Assembly (NCBI RefSeq): GCF_000613785.1
Contig: NZ_BAJQ01000004.1
Span: forward strand, 49,728 to 113,727
DNA from: Segatella oulorum JCM 14966
Lineage (GTDB): Bacteria > Bacteroidota > Bacteroidia > Bacteroidales > Bacteroidaceae
Length of the DNA: 64,000 nucleotides
Direction: 5' to 3'
Below are positions 40,180 to 49,359 of the stretch, one piece after another (positions within the stretch are counted from its first letter, which is position 1; each line of letters opens with the position of its first letter). The notes beneath the pieces were generated by a model, which was given only the letters and a program-made list of their open reading frames with translations, was not told where the DNA came from and did no database searches. The position numbers and the translations under genes were made by a program.

Positions 40180-41535
40180 TTATAGCAAAGGCACCATATA
40201 CAGTGGAATATAGACAATGCCATCGGATAACATGACATCATCCGTATGGGTAACATAAGGCGTAGCGAGGTAATCGTGATACTTCTTAATACATTTTTCC
40301 AAAGAGGTGAGTGCATAACGTTTACCAGACTTCACCTCTATGGGCGAAATATTATGCATGTTTGTGAGCTTTGACTTCGCAATCAAGAAGTCTATCTCCA
40401 TGCGGTTCTCCTTATTCTCTCGATCAGGATTACTATAAAAATATAGCCTGTGTCCCGAAGCTACAAGTATTTGTGCCACGATATTTTCGACAATCATACC
40501 CTCATTCATCTCTAATTTCCCCAATATGAGTTTCTGATAAACCTCTATAGGCACGTTCCCATGCGCATCAAAAGCATGTGAAACCAGCAAGCCTGTGTCT
40601 GCCATATAGCACTTCAGCGTGGTTCGTTCGTCATTCAAGCGCAATCCAATACTGGGCTCTGTGGTATTAAAACAGCAGTTTATAATCTTAGCATCGGCCA
40701 GCCATAAAAAGGAATCTTGGTAATTACGCATTCGTGCATCACGGCCAAGTGAAGATAAACTAAACTTCTTTTCATGCTTTTGAAGCTGCCCTGGAATTTC
40801 ATCAAAGATGGCCATAACTTTCAGTTCGTTACGATCTGCATATTTACGTATGTCGTTACGATAAAGTGTTAAGATGCGATGCTTTACGGTTTCCACCTTC
40901 AAAAAATCTTGGGTATCCACATATTCCTGCACCGCTTGTGGCATTCCCCCTATCACCATGTAAAGGCGAAAAAGATTCATAGCCTTGCGATGCAACTGTT
41001 GTCCCATAGGCTTCCGATGCGAAAAGCAATCTTTTATATAGGTCATGAGCATGTCATTGCCCATAGCCCAAAGGAATTCTTCAAAGTCCATGGGGAACAT
41101 CTCTACCACATCCTCTTCTGAAGGTATATTGATACCTTTTACTTTACTCCTAATACTGACTAAAGACCCCGTCTCTATATAGTCAAATCGACCATCAGCC
41201 ACGAGAAACTTAATAGCTTCTCGCGCCTTAGGACAGTCTTGTATCTCATCAAAAACAATGAGTGATTGATGCGGTTTCAGCTGTTTGTTATAGTAGAGTT
41301 GCAAATTCATCAGCAGACGATCTATGTCATCCATGTATTGTTCGAACCACTCTTTCACATTCTTTGGAGCAGTTGTGAAATTAATAAACAGATGAGAAGC
41401 ATATTCCGCCTTGGCGAACTCCTCTACAATAAAGCTCTTTCCAACCCTACGCGCCCCTTCTATCATCAAAGCACTTTTACCTTGGCTCACGTTTTTCCAG
41501 TTTTTAAGCTGCTCATAGACCTTTCTTTTTAGCAT
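40180..41535 (-). CDS. AAA ATPase with DUF4143-type C-terminal domain
   Basis: 451 residues from the ATG at 41535 (an upstream TTG is less likely). The P-loop is MIEGARRVGKS (residues about 24-34); Walker B is LIVFDEIQDC; sensor-like ETGSLVSI follows. The C-terminal part has a DUF4143/PD-(D/E)xK-like layout, with RMEIDFLI and SPIEVKSGKRY. This class of single-gene ATPases is widespread and variable in Bacteroidota and Prevotella. A role in mobile-element or conflict biology has been proposed, but the function is unknown. A -7 box lies at 41623-41630. Confidence 0.88.
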   Translation of the reverse strand: MLKRKVYEQLKNWKNVSQGKSALMIEGARRVGKSFIVEEFAKAEYASHLFINFTTAPKNVKEWFEQYMDDIDRLLMNLQLYYNKQLKPHQSLIVFDEIQDCPKAREAIKFLVADGRFDYIETGSLVSIRSKVKGINIPSEEDVVEMFPMDFEEFLWAMGNDMLMTYIKDCFSHRKPMGQQLHRKAMNLFRLYMVIGGMPQAVQEYVDTQDFLKVETVKHRILTLYRNDIRKYADRNELKVMAIFDEIPGQLQKHEKKFSLSSLGRDARMRNYQDSFLWLADAKIINCCFNTTEPSIGLRLNDERTTLKCYMADTGLLVSHAFDAHGNVPIEVYQKLILGKLEMNEGMIVENIVAQILVASGHRLYFYSNPDRENKENRMEIDFLIAKSKLTNMHNISPIEVKSGKRYALTSLEKCIKKYHDYLATPYVTHTDDVMLSDGIVYIPLYMVPLL

Positions 41536-41622
41536 CTCCAATTCTCCTTTTTTATGAACTTTTGCACAAAATCAAGCTTTCTGTATTGTTAAATTTACAC
41601 GAAATCAAGCTTTCTGTGCCTG

Positions 41623-41630
41623 CAAAGATA
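41623..41630 (-). promoter_or_regulatory. -7 box of the ATPase gene
   Basis: TATCTTTG on the minus strand, exact TAnnTTTG. Between it and the ATG are two copies of a direct repeat containing AAATCAAGCTTTCTGT, at about 41572 and 41602. Confidence 0.55.
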
Positions 41631-41864
41631 CACGAATTCAAAGGGAAAAGCAAGTAAAATGCCATAAATGATCCTTTATTTTGCAACATCAGCGTTTTGA
41701 AATAGAGAGCACAGCGCTCTTTCCTGTCCCCGAACCGAATGGATAAATCTTCCTTGTAACCACTTGCTTTCCCACCATCCACAAGCAACTGAAGAAGGGT
41801 TCGGTTTCGGTTGTTCATTATTAATAGGTGTAAATGCTTTTAAATTGCTACTGAACGATGCCAC

Positions 41865-42084
41865 CATCTCTACCATTTTACTCCACAATCTCTACTACTT
41901 TACTCCGTAATCTCTACTACTTTACTCCGTAATCTCTACTACTTTACTCCGTAATCTCTACTACTTTACTCCGTAATCTCTACCACTTTACTCCGTAATC
42001 TCTACCACTTTACCCCACAATCTCTACCACTTTACTCCGCAATCTATACGTTTTTGTGTAGCAATCTCCATCATTTTATTTGAT
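41865..42084 (-). repeat. 22-bp tandem repeat, 10 units
   Basis: Units start every 22 bp with CATC or AATC. Four central units are identical (ATCTCTACTACTTTACTCCG plus TA); the outer units diverge. Read on the minus strand each has GATTACGGAGTAAAG, related to the anchors in the arrays at 16490 and 56599. There are no spacers, so this is not CRISPR. Confidence 0.9.
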
Positions 42085-42357
42085 GCTAACAGGGCGAGTG
42101 GTGAAATCATAGGAAAAGATAGGGAAGCAATGTGGTACGAGTGGTGCGCTTGATGACGCCATGTGGGTGAATGCAATGCGGCTACATGAGGTGAAATGCG
42201 TACACGGAATAAATCTCAAATGGGGTCCGCTTTTCCGCATTTGCAGTGTCATGAAAGCATGCAATGCGCCCATGTGGGGGTGGACATGAACGGCAAGGTC
42301 TTTTTATTTCTTTTCAAAAATAATTTACTTTTATGCTATAAAATAAAAATTTTTATT

Positions 42358-42365
42358 TATATTTG
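42358..42365 (+). promoter_or_regulatory. -7 box of the sigma/FecR/SusC4 operon
   Basis: TATATTTG, exact TAnnTTTG. It lies 100 bp before the ATG at 42466, which rules out the upstream in-frame starts from 42196. Confidence 0.6.
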
Positions 42366-42465
42366 CATCGCTAACTTAAGCTATGCAGCGCAATCTGCAT
42401 GTGCATTAAAAGTGAACAACCATCGACTAAGGCCTGTCAGGCAACGCTCTCACAGCGGAAAGAAG

Positions 42466-43086
42466 ATGGCACAGAGACCGACCTTTTGGTCAAAAAGCAA
42501 TAAACTATTGAGAACTATGGATGCGCCTTATCATGAACTGTTGCTGGCTGCTGCCGGCAGCGAATTGGGATTTAATAGCTTGATACAACGTTTTTCGAGC
42601 ATGCTCTATTCCCATGCCTATGGCATTTTGGGCAATAAGGAGATGGCCGAAGAAGTGGTGAGCGACGTTTTCTTTGAAACTTGGAAACGGCGTAAGCAGT
42701 TGGTTGAGCTCAACAATGTGCGCAGTTGGCTGTGTCGGGTGGTGCATCGCAAAGCCATTGACTACTTGCGGCGCGAGAAACGGCGTGGAAACACCATCAG
42801 TGTGGATTATTTCGGCATGCAAGATTTCTTGTTTCCCGAGATGTGTACGCCTTGCGACACGCTCATTTCCCGTGAAGATTTGACTTTGCTGAATGCTGCC
42901 ATCGAACGCCTTCCGCCTAAATGCCGCTACGTATTTTTCTTGGCAAAGGTAGGACACATGCCCTATATTGAGATTGCCGAGCTGTTAGACATCACGGTTT
43001 CGACGGTGAATTATCACGTGAATTTCGCCATTAAAACGCTACGCAGCACGCTGATGCGCACGCAACATTTTGCGTTGGCACGGTAG
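42466..43086 (+). CDS. ECF sigma-70 factor, FecI-like
   Basis: 206 residues from the ATG at 42466; an ATG at 42517 would remove 17 residues. Region 2 has FNSLIQRFSSMLYSHAYGIL and AEEVVSDVFFETWKRR; region 4 has RLPPKCRYVFFLAKVG and a helix-turn-helix YIEIAELLDITVSTVNYHV. It is the first gene of the operon, 41 bp before the FecR gene, so the pair forms a cell-surface signalling unit. It would drive susC genes when its anti-sigma factor is released. The SusC two genes down lacks an STN domain, so its activator may be the STN-bearing SusC at 32528-36049. Confidence 0.9.
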   Translation: MAQRPTFWSKSNKLLRTMDAPYHELLLAAAGSELGFNSLIQRFSSMLYSHAYGILGNKEMAEEVVSDVFFETWKRRKQLVELNNVRSWLCRVVHRKAIDYLRREKRRGNTISVDYFGMQDFLFPEMCTPCDTLISREDLTLLNAAIERLPPKCRYVFFLAKVGHMPYIEIAELLDITVSTVNYHVNFAIKTLRSTLMRTQHFALAR

Positions 43087-43127
43087 ATGGTGCTCCATTT
43101 TCTCTCCACAAATACTTAACGATAACG

Positions 43128-44051
43128 ATGAACAAGAAGATTGATGATATCAAATTTGAAAGCACCAACGACGAAATGGTGTTAGAAGACTTTGTGTTGC
43201 GCAGCGAACCTGAGGCGATAGATGTGGCAAACATCATGCAAAAGACCTATGCCAAGGTGTCGGTTGAGCGTCGTCATCTGCGCAAAAGGCATCTTCTGCG
43301 CGTGGCTGCAGTGGTGGCTCCGTTGCTGCTTTGCGCCCTGTGGAGCGGCATTGTGTGGATGGATCGTGCGCAAAAGCCCGTGCAACAAGTGGCCGAACAG
43401 CTGCCAGTGATGCGGCAAATTGTCGTAGGACGCAACGACACGTTGCACGTAACCTTGCCCGATGGCAGCCGTGTGATTGCCAATTCGCGCACCGAGCTGT
43501 CCTATCCCTCCGTTTTTCGGGGGCACACACGCGATGTTTCGATTAAAGGTGAAGGTTATTTCGAGGTGGTGCACAATGCCAAACGCCCCTTTATTATCCA
43601 CACCGATAACTTCGATGTGAAGGTGTTGGGCACCAAATTCAGCGTCGACAATTATGACAGTCATGCAGCAGGCGTAACCCTTTTAGAGGGATTGGTGGAG
43701 GTGGAGACGCGCAACAACGACCGGGTGCGTATTCATCCCAACGAGCGTTTGAACATCTCGGGCGAGCAATTTGTGTCGCGCGAGCAAGTTTCGCCTGCCG
43801 ATTATTTCGCCCATCTGCAAGGCATCTTGCATTTAAATGGCAACGAGTTAGGCGACGTAGCCTCGCGCCTGACCCACTATTTCGGGCAAAAGATTGTGGT
43901 AGATGGCAGCTTGCAGCATCAACGTCTTTATGGAAAGCTCATCATTCGTGACTCAATAGCGACGGTCATCAGCAATTTAGCCACTATCGCCGATGCACGC
44001 ATGCAGGTGGGTGCCCACCAAATTCATCTGAAACGCCGCGCCGAAAGCTAA
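43128..44051 (+). CDS. FecR-type anti-sigma factor
   Basis: 307 residues. A cytoplasmic N-terminal part (1-60), one membrane helix (about 64-84, VAAVVAPLLLCALWSGIVW), a FecR domain (about 95-205, with LPDGSRVIANSRTELSYP and DVKVLGTKFSVDNYD) and a C-terminal DUF4974-like domain (about 235-305, DVASRLTHYFGQKIVVD). It holds the sigma factor inactive until a TonB transporter with an STN domain contacts its periplasmic part. It follows the sigma gene and precedes SusC4. Confidence 0.92.
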   Translation: MNKKIDDIKFESTNDEMVLEDFVLRSEPEAIDVANIMQKTYAKVSVERRHLRKRHLLRVAAVVAPLLLCALWSGIVWMDRAQKPVQQVAEQLPVMRQIVVGRNDTLHVTLPDGSRVIANSRTELSYPSVFRGHTRDVSIKGEGYFEVVHNAKRPFIIHTDNFDVKVLGTKFSVDNYDSHAAGVTLLEGLVEVETRNNDRVRIHPNERLNISGEQFVSREQVSPADYFAHLQGILHLNGNELGDVASRLTHYFGQKIVVDGSLQHQRLYGKLIIRDSIATVISNLATIADARMQVGAHQIHLKRRAES

Positions 44052-44140
44052 TCCTTCATGCGGCATTTTGTTGCTGTTGTGCCCATAGGGCATAAGACGG
44101 CACTACTTTATTCAGACTATTAAACTTTATACCAACTTAT

Positions 44141-47100
44141 ATGCTAAAGAAAAGAAGACAAGAGACAAGACGCGGGCACATGATGCATTGCTCTTTGTCG
44201 ACCTTGCTACTGCTGGCTCCTTTGGGCATGCTCGCATCGCCCTTCACGCCAAACCAGGTGGCAAACGTGGGTACAATCAGCACGATGCAACAGCAATCGT
44301 CGAAAGTAAACCAACGCACCCTCACAGGAACAGTGACCGATGAGCACGGCGAACCCATTGTGGGTGCTACCGTGATTGAACGGGGAAAGAAGACAGGCAC
44401 CATCACCAATGCCGACGGTGTTTTTTCGATTGCCTCCGCACCCGGCAGCATGTTGACCATCTCCTACGTGGGCTTTTCGTCACAAACCGTAAAAGCTCAC
44501 AACGGCATGCGCATCACGCTGGCCGAAGAAGCGAAAGGCTTAGACGAAGTAGTGGTGGTGGGTTATGGAACGATGAAGAAGCGCGACCTCACGGGAGCAG
44601 TATCAAGTGTGAAAGGAACCGACTTGGCTGTGGCGGGAGTTGCATCGGCAGCCCACATGCTTGCGGGCAAAGCTGCCGGACTTTATGTGCGGCAAAACTC
44701 GGCACAACCCGGTGGAGGACTCGATATTCTCATTCGTGGTGCCGGCTCAGTGAATGCCAGCAACGAGCCACTTTATATTGTTGACGGTTTCCCTATTGCG
44801 AAACTCGATCAACAAAAAGGTGGAAACGACCGCATGGATCCCGGCACACAAGGCGTACTCAACTTCCTCAATCCCAATGATGTTGAGAGCATTGAAGTGC
44901 TGAAAGATGCTTCGGCAACAGCCATTTATGGCGCACGTGCGGCCAATGGTGTCGTGATTGTGACCACCAAACGCGGCCGCGAAGGCAAGGCTGTGGTGAA
45001 CTATTCCTATAACTACAGCTATCAACATTACAGCGATAAATATGATGTGCTCTCGCTACGTGACTGGATGATTGAGAAAAACAAGTCGAGTTGGGAGTAC
45101 TGGATATGGGAAAACGAGGTGGGACCTTGGGGCACAAAGACCCTCGAAGCAGCGTTGGCCGCTCCGAAAGGCGGATTGGCTTACACGCGTCCTTATACCG
45201 ATGCGCAGATTGCTGCCGCAGGAGAAGGCACCGATTGGGTAGGCTTAATCACACGCAATGGTCATGTGCAGGAGCACAATCTAAGCATTCAGGGCGGTTC
45301 GAAAGACACCCAATACATGATTTCGCTGAACTATTATGACAACAAAGGCATCATACGCAACTCGGGAATGAGCCGCTATACGTTGAAAAGCAACATCGAC
45401 CAGCGCTTCCTCAACGTGTTTAAAGCGGGCGTAAACCTGACACTCACGCGCATCGACAACGACAATACACAGTTGGGTTCGGCACAATATGAGAAGTCGG
45501 GCATCATCCGTTCGGCCGTACAAATGGGGCCAAACATCTTGGCTTACGACCCTGCGACGGGCACTTATCCCGTCAATCCGCTCTTAGGAACGCAGCCCAA
45601 CCCCTACTCTTTGTTGAACAACATCGACAAAGGGCGCACCGATCGTTTCTTAGGCAATATCTATGTGGAGGCCAGACCGATTGATGGTTTGACCCTACGC
45701 GTGAATGCCGGCTTGGACAGAGCGAACATCAGCCGCAAGACTTACGAGCCAAAGAGCACCTTGTATGGTCGCAACTTGCAGGGAAATGCCGACATCTACA
45801 CCCGAGACAACAACCAATATCTGTTGGAAGCAACAGCCACATACGCCAAGACCTTTAAGGATATACACAAGGTTAACTTGCTGGCCGGCACGTCATACGA
45901 GCAATTTAATGTGGAGAGTGTGAACTCGGGCAACAACAATTTCTTGCTTGATGGTTTCGGTTATAACAACTTAAATGCCGGAACGGGCACGAAAAGAGTG
46001 GGCTCAGGCTTCTCGAAAAACAAGATGGAGTCGTATTTCTTCCGCGTGAACTACATTCTTAAAGACCGTTATTATCTCACGGGAACGCTTCGTGCTGATG
46101 GTGCTTCGGTGTTTGCCAAGAACCATAAATGGGGCTATTTCCCATCAGCTGCCCTTGGATGGACCTTCTCTGAAGAACCCTTTATGAAATCTCTTGCATC
46201 GTGGTTGACGATGGGTAAGCTGCGCCTCAGCTGGGGACAGACGGGTAACTCGGATATTGGTGCGAATGCTTTTGCAAGCTATTATGCCCAACCCGCCTAC
46301 AACCGCGGTGATGGAACGAAGCTCATTGGCGTGTTCCAAGGTAAATTAGAGAACCCCAACCTGAAGTGGGAGACGACCACTGAATGGAACCTTGGTATGG
46401 ACTTTGGCTTCCTTGACAATCGGATTTTGGCCAGCGTGGAGTTCTATCATCGTGTGATTTCCGATTTGCTCAACTACAAACCGCTCAACTTTTACCACGA
46501 CATTTCGCAGGTGATGGCCAATATCGGGAAGACACAGAGCACGGGATTGGAACTCACCCTCAACACAACGAACGTCAGTACGCGCGATTTCAAGTGGACA
46601 ACCAACCTCACTTTCACCACATATAAAGACCGTTGGAAGGAGCGTACACCCGATTGGAAGCCCGCAGTATATGAAAAAGCCGACGATCCCATACGTCCTA
46701 TTTATGCACGTCGCGCCGATCATATCTTGCAAATTGGTGAAGCTGCGCCGCAGCACAGCCCGATTTGCGCCCCGGAGAGTTGGTGATTAAAGACCTCAAT
46801 GGCTACAAACGCGACAGCAACGGGCAGCCCATGGTCGACGAGAACGGCCGCTTCATCCTGACAGGAGCGCCCGATGGCAAGATTGATGATGCCGACACGG
46901 AGCTGATTGGCTCACAAGATCCAGGCTGGATGGCAGGTATGGTCAACACACTTACTTATAAAGACTTCGACTTTAGCTTCCAACTCAATGGCATGTTCGA
47001 CCGCCGAATGGAAGATCCTACCGAGATGACCTACGGTTTAGGCGGCGGCGATGTGGCACGTTATGGCTACAATGCACTGAGCATTATCAAGAAACGCTGG

Positions 47101-47406
47101 ACCTGGGACAACCCTTCGACCAAATACCCTTGCTCGTTTAATGGCTGGAACAACACCTACACGCACGGCGATTGGTATTATCAAAAGGCATGGTTTGTGC
47201 GCCTGTCAAACATCACATTGGGCTGGAGCATGCCCAAAGCATGGCTGACGAAAACAAAATACATCTCGCGTGTGCACCTTTCTTTGAGTGCCAGCAACCT
47301 CTTTTGCATGACACCTTATAAAGGATTGGATCCTGAAACCGACTATTACACTGCGGCCTATCCCAACGCACGCACCTATAGTCTTGGGGTGAACATCACA
47401 TTTTAA
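44141..47406 (+). CDS. SusC/RagA-family TonB-linked transporter without STN domain (frameshifted)
   Basis: About 1088 residues once joined. Signal peptide to about residue 33, then the carboxypeptidase-regulatory-like domain (about 58-130), DEVVVVGYGTMKK, plug (about 140-260, SIEVLKDASATAIYGARAA) and barrel ending LGVNITF. Frame one stops at about 46786, frame two starts by 46765; one extra C in AGCCCG gives SPDLRPGELVIKDLNGY. The 3266-nt span is one short of a multiple of three. Signal peptide and plug closely resemble the SusC at 32528, but the STN segment is absent, although a sigma/FecR pair lies directly upstream. Confidence 0.92.
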
Positions 47407-47428
47407 ACCACTTTAAAGTATTCCAAAT

Positions 47429-49000
47429 ATGAAAAGAACGAAAATAATATATGCGTTGTTGCTGGCTTGTGCGTCGATAACGCTGCCGGGTTGCTCGGAC
47501 TTAACGCCCGTAGACTACTCGGAAATCAACCCCTCTAACTTCCCAAAGACCGAGAGCGACATCCAATCGCTGGTGCTTTCGTGCTACTATCCGTTGCGCG
47601 GCAGCTGGTGGGATGGTATCTTCTCGACCTCAGAGCGCGGTGTCATGTTCTTGAACGATGCCACAACGGGCATTCTGACAGGCACCTTTGGCGAACAAAA
47701 GATGTGCTCGCAACTGAACTATTTTCCCGAATCGACGGGCATTACATGGTTCTATTACACCCGACGCAAGGACTATGCCGAGGGCTATTCGCAGAAAATC
47801 AGCCGTTGCACCTTGGTGCTCGATGCCATTGCCAACAGCACTTTGGACAACACTACCAAGCAACGCTACGAAGCTGAGGTGCGTTGTGCGCGGGCTTTCC
47901 TCTCGTATATTCTCTACGACATGTATGGTCCGTTGGTCGTAGCGCCGTTAGAAGTGCTGAAAAATCCGTTAGAAGAGAAACCGCTTCCACGTCTTTCGCG
48001 CGCCGAAATGGCCAAATTCATTGAAGACGACTTGCTTTTTGCCGGCCAACATCTGCCGCTTCCGGCCAACACCGAGTATGGACGCTTTAGCCGTGGCTTA
48101 GCCAAGATGTTGCTCATTCGACTCTATTTGCACGAAACGGCCGATTATAACTATCCCGAAGGCTTGACCCATGGCAACAAATCCAATTATGACAAGGTGG
48201 TGACGTTGGCGCGTGAGCTGAAAGATCCGCAATATGGTTACGCCTTGCAGAGCGATTATAATGCGATGTTTGCGCGCGGAGGTCAGGGCAAAGACAACAA
48301 GGAAATCATCTTTGCGCTACCATGTTCGTATGAAGGTCCGTCGCTCAACCAATGGCACATGATGGTGTTGCCCACCGATTATGCCGGCCATGGCATGGGT
48401 TCGGGTTGGGGAACGGTCACCAGTACGTGGTATTTCTACGACTCATTTGAGTCTGGCGACGTGCGCAGACAAGGTCTTCTCACTTCCTATACAACCTCTG
48501 GTGGAGCCACTGTCGACCGCAATACGCCGCAATCGCCGTTGGCTGCAGGACCAATTCCCTTGAAGATAGGCTATGATACCGGCGTGAAAGGCTCGGGAGG
48601 CTACACCGATATTGACATTGTGCTCTTCCGTTATGCCGACGTTTACCTCTCTTTGGCCGAAGGACTCTGCCAAAAGCAGGGCGCAACGACTGCCGATTTG
48701 CACGAAGCCATCGACAATGTGAACGTCGTTCGCAACCGTGCCGGGCTGCCAAGTCTAAGCTATGCCAACTACACGCAGGCCGAAGACGTGCTCAATGCCA
48801 TCTTGAAAGAGCGCTGGCATGAGTTCTGGTGTGAGAATGGGCAGTATCGTTCGGACATGATTCGCTATCACCGTCTCGTGCCATTGGTGCGCGCCATCAA
48901 CCAATCTCCCTACGCAGCCGATTACAAAGAGCTCTATCCGCTGCCCTTAGAGGTGATTACCGATGGCAAAGGACAGGTGAAACAGAACCCTGGTTACTAA
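47429..49000 (+). CDS. SusD/RagB-family glycan-binding lipoprotein
   Basis: 523 residues, intact. Lipobox LPGC near residue 22, then SDLTPVDYSEINPSNFPKTE. Typical blocks are CARAFLSYILYDMYGPLVVA, LFRYADVYLSLAEGLCQKQG and ILKERWHEFWCENGQYRSDM. It pairs with SusC4, 22 bp upstream. A 41-bp repeat array fills the gap to the next gene. Confidence 0.95.
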   Translation: MKRTKIIYALLLACASITLPGCSDLTPVDYSEINPSNFPKTESDIQSLVLSCYYPLRGSWWDGIFSTSERGVMFLNDATTGILTGTFGEQKMCSQLNYFPESTGITWFYYTRRKDYAEGYSQKISRCTLVLDAIANSTLDNTTKQRYEAEVRCARAFLSYILYDMYGPLVVAPLEVLKNPLEEKPLPRLSRAEMAKFIEDDLLFAGQHLPLPANTEYGRFSRGLAKMLLIRLYLHETADYNYPEGLTHGNKSNYDKVVTLARELKDPQYGYALQSDYNAMFARGGQGKDNKEIIFALPCSYEGPSLNQWHMMVLPTDYAGHGMGSGWGTVTSTWYFYDSFESGDVRRQGLLTSYTTSGGATVDRNTPQSPLAAGPIPLKIGYDTGVKGSGGYTDIDIVLFRYADVYLSLAEGLCQKQGATTADLHEAIDNVNVVRNRAGLPSLSYANYTQAEDVLNAILKERWHEFWCENGQYRSDMIRYHRLVPLVRAINQSPYAADYKELYPLPLEVITDGKGQVKQNPGY

Positions 49001-49061
49001 TCCCTGGCCACATCTATCACATGCCGTTGCGACGGAAAGGACGCAAAAATATTTTGAAAGG

Positions 49062-49288
49062 CTTGCCGAACACTCGGCAAACTTCAAAAAAAGAATTTGC
49101 AACTTGCCGACGCTTCGGCAAACGATAAAAAAAGAATTTGGGACTTGCCCAACGCTGGGCAAATGTCAAAAAAATATTTTAAGACTTGCCCAAAGCTGGG
49201 CAAACGTCAAAAAAAGAATTTAAGACTTGCCCAAAGCTGGGCAAAGGCCAAAAAAAGATTTTGAGATTTGCCCAACCTTGGGCAAGAA
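49062..49288 (+). repeat. 41-bp tandem repeat with palindromic cores, 6 units
   Basis: Cores of the form CTTGCCCAACGCTGGGCAAA begin at 49062, 49103, 49144, 49185, 49226 and 49267, exactly 41 bp apart. Each core can form a hairpin (TTGCCC/GGGCAA or TTGCCG/CGGCAA), with an A-rich linker such as AAAAAAGAATTT between cores. The array fills most of the 359-bp gap from 49001 to 49359. Confidence 0.92.
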
Positions 49289-49359
49289 TATAAAAAAGAT
49301 TTTAAGCGAAATTCGTTCGAAAGGGCGGATGGAACAACATTAATTTTAAACATAACAAG

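Larger units (their letters stand above)
41542..42465. other. Long intergenic region between the ATPase and sigma genes
   Basis: 924 bp. It holds the ATPase promoter and direct repeats, the ten-unit 22-bp array (41865-42084) and the sigma-factor promoter (42358-42365). Short open frames on both strands have no recognisable product. Confidence 0.6.

Noticed and set aside
41676..41888. Open frames on the minus strand next to the ATPase gene
   Set aside because: Overlapping alternatives in two frames, repeat-derived stretches and no product recognised.
41865..42084. CRISPR array
   Set aside because: The 22-bp units abut with no unique spacers, and no cas genes are present.
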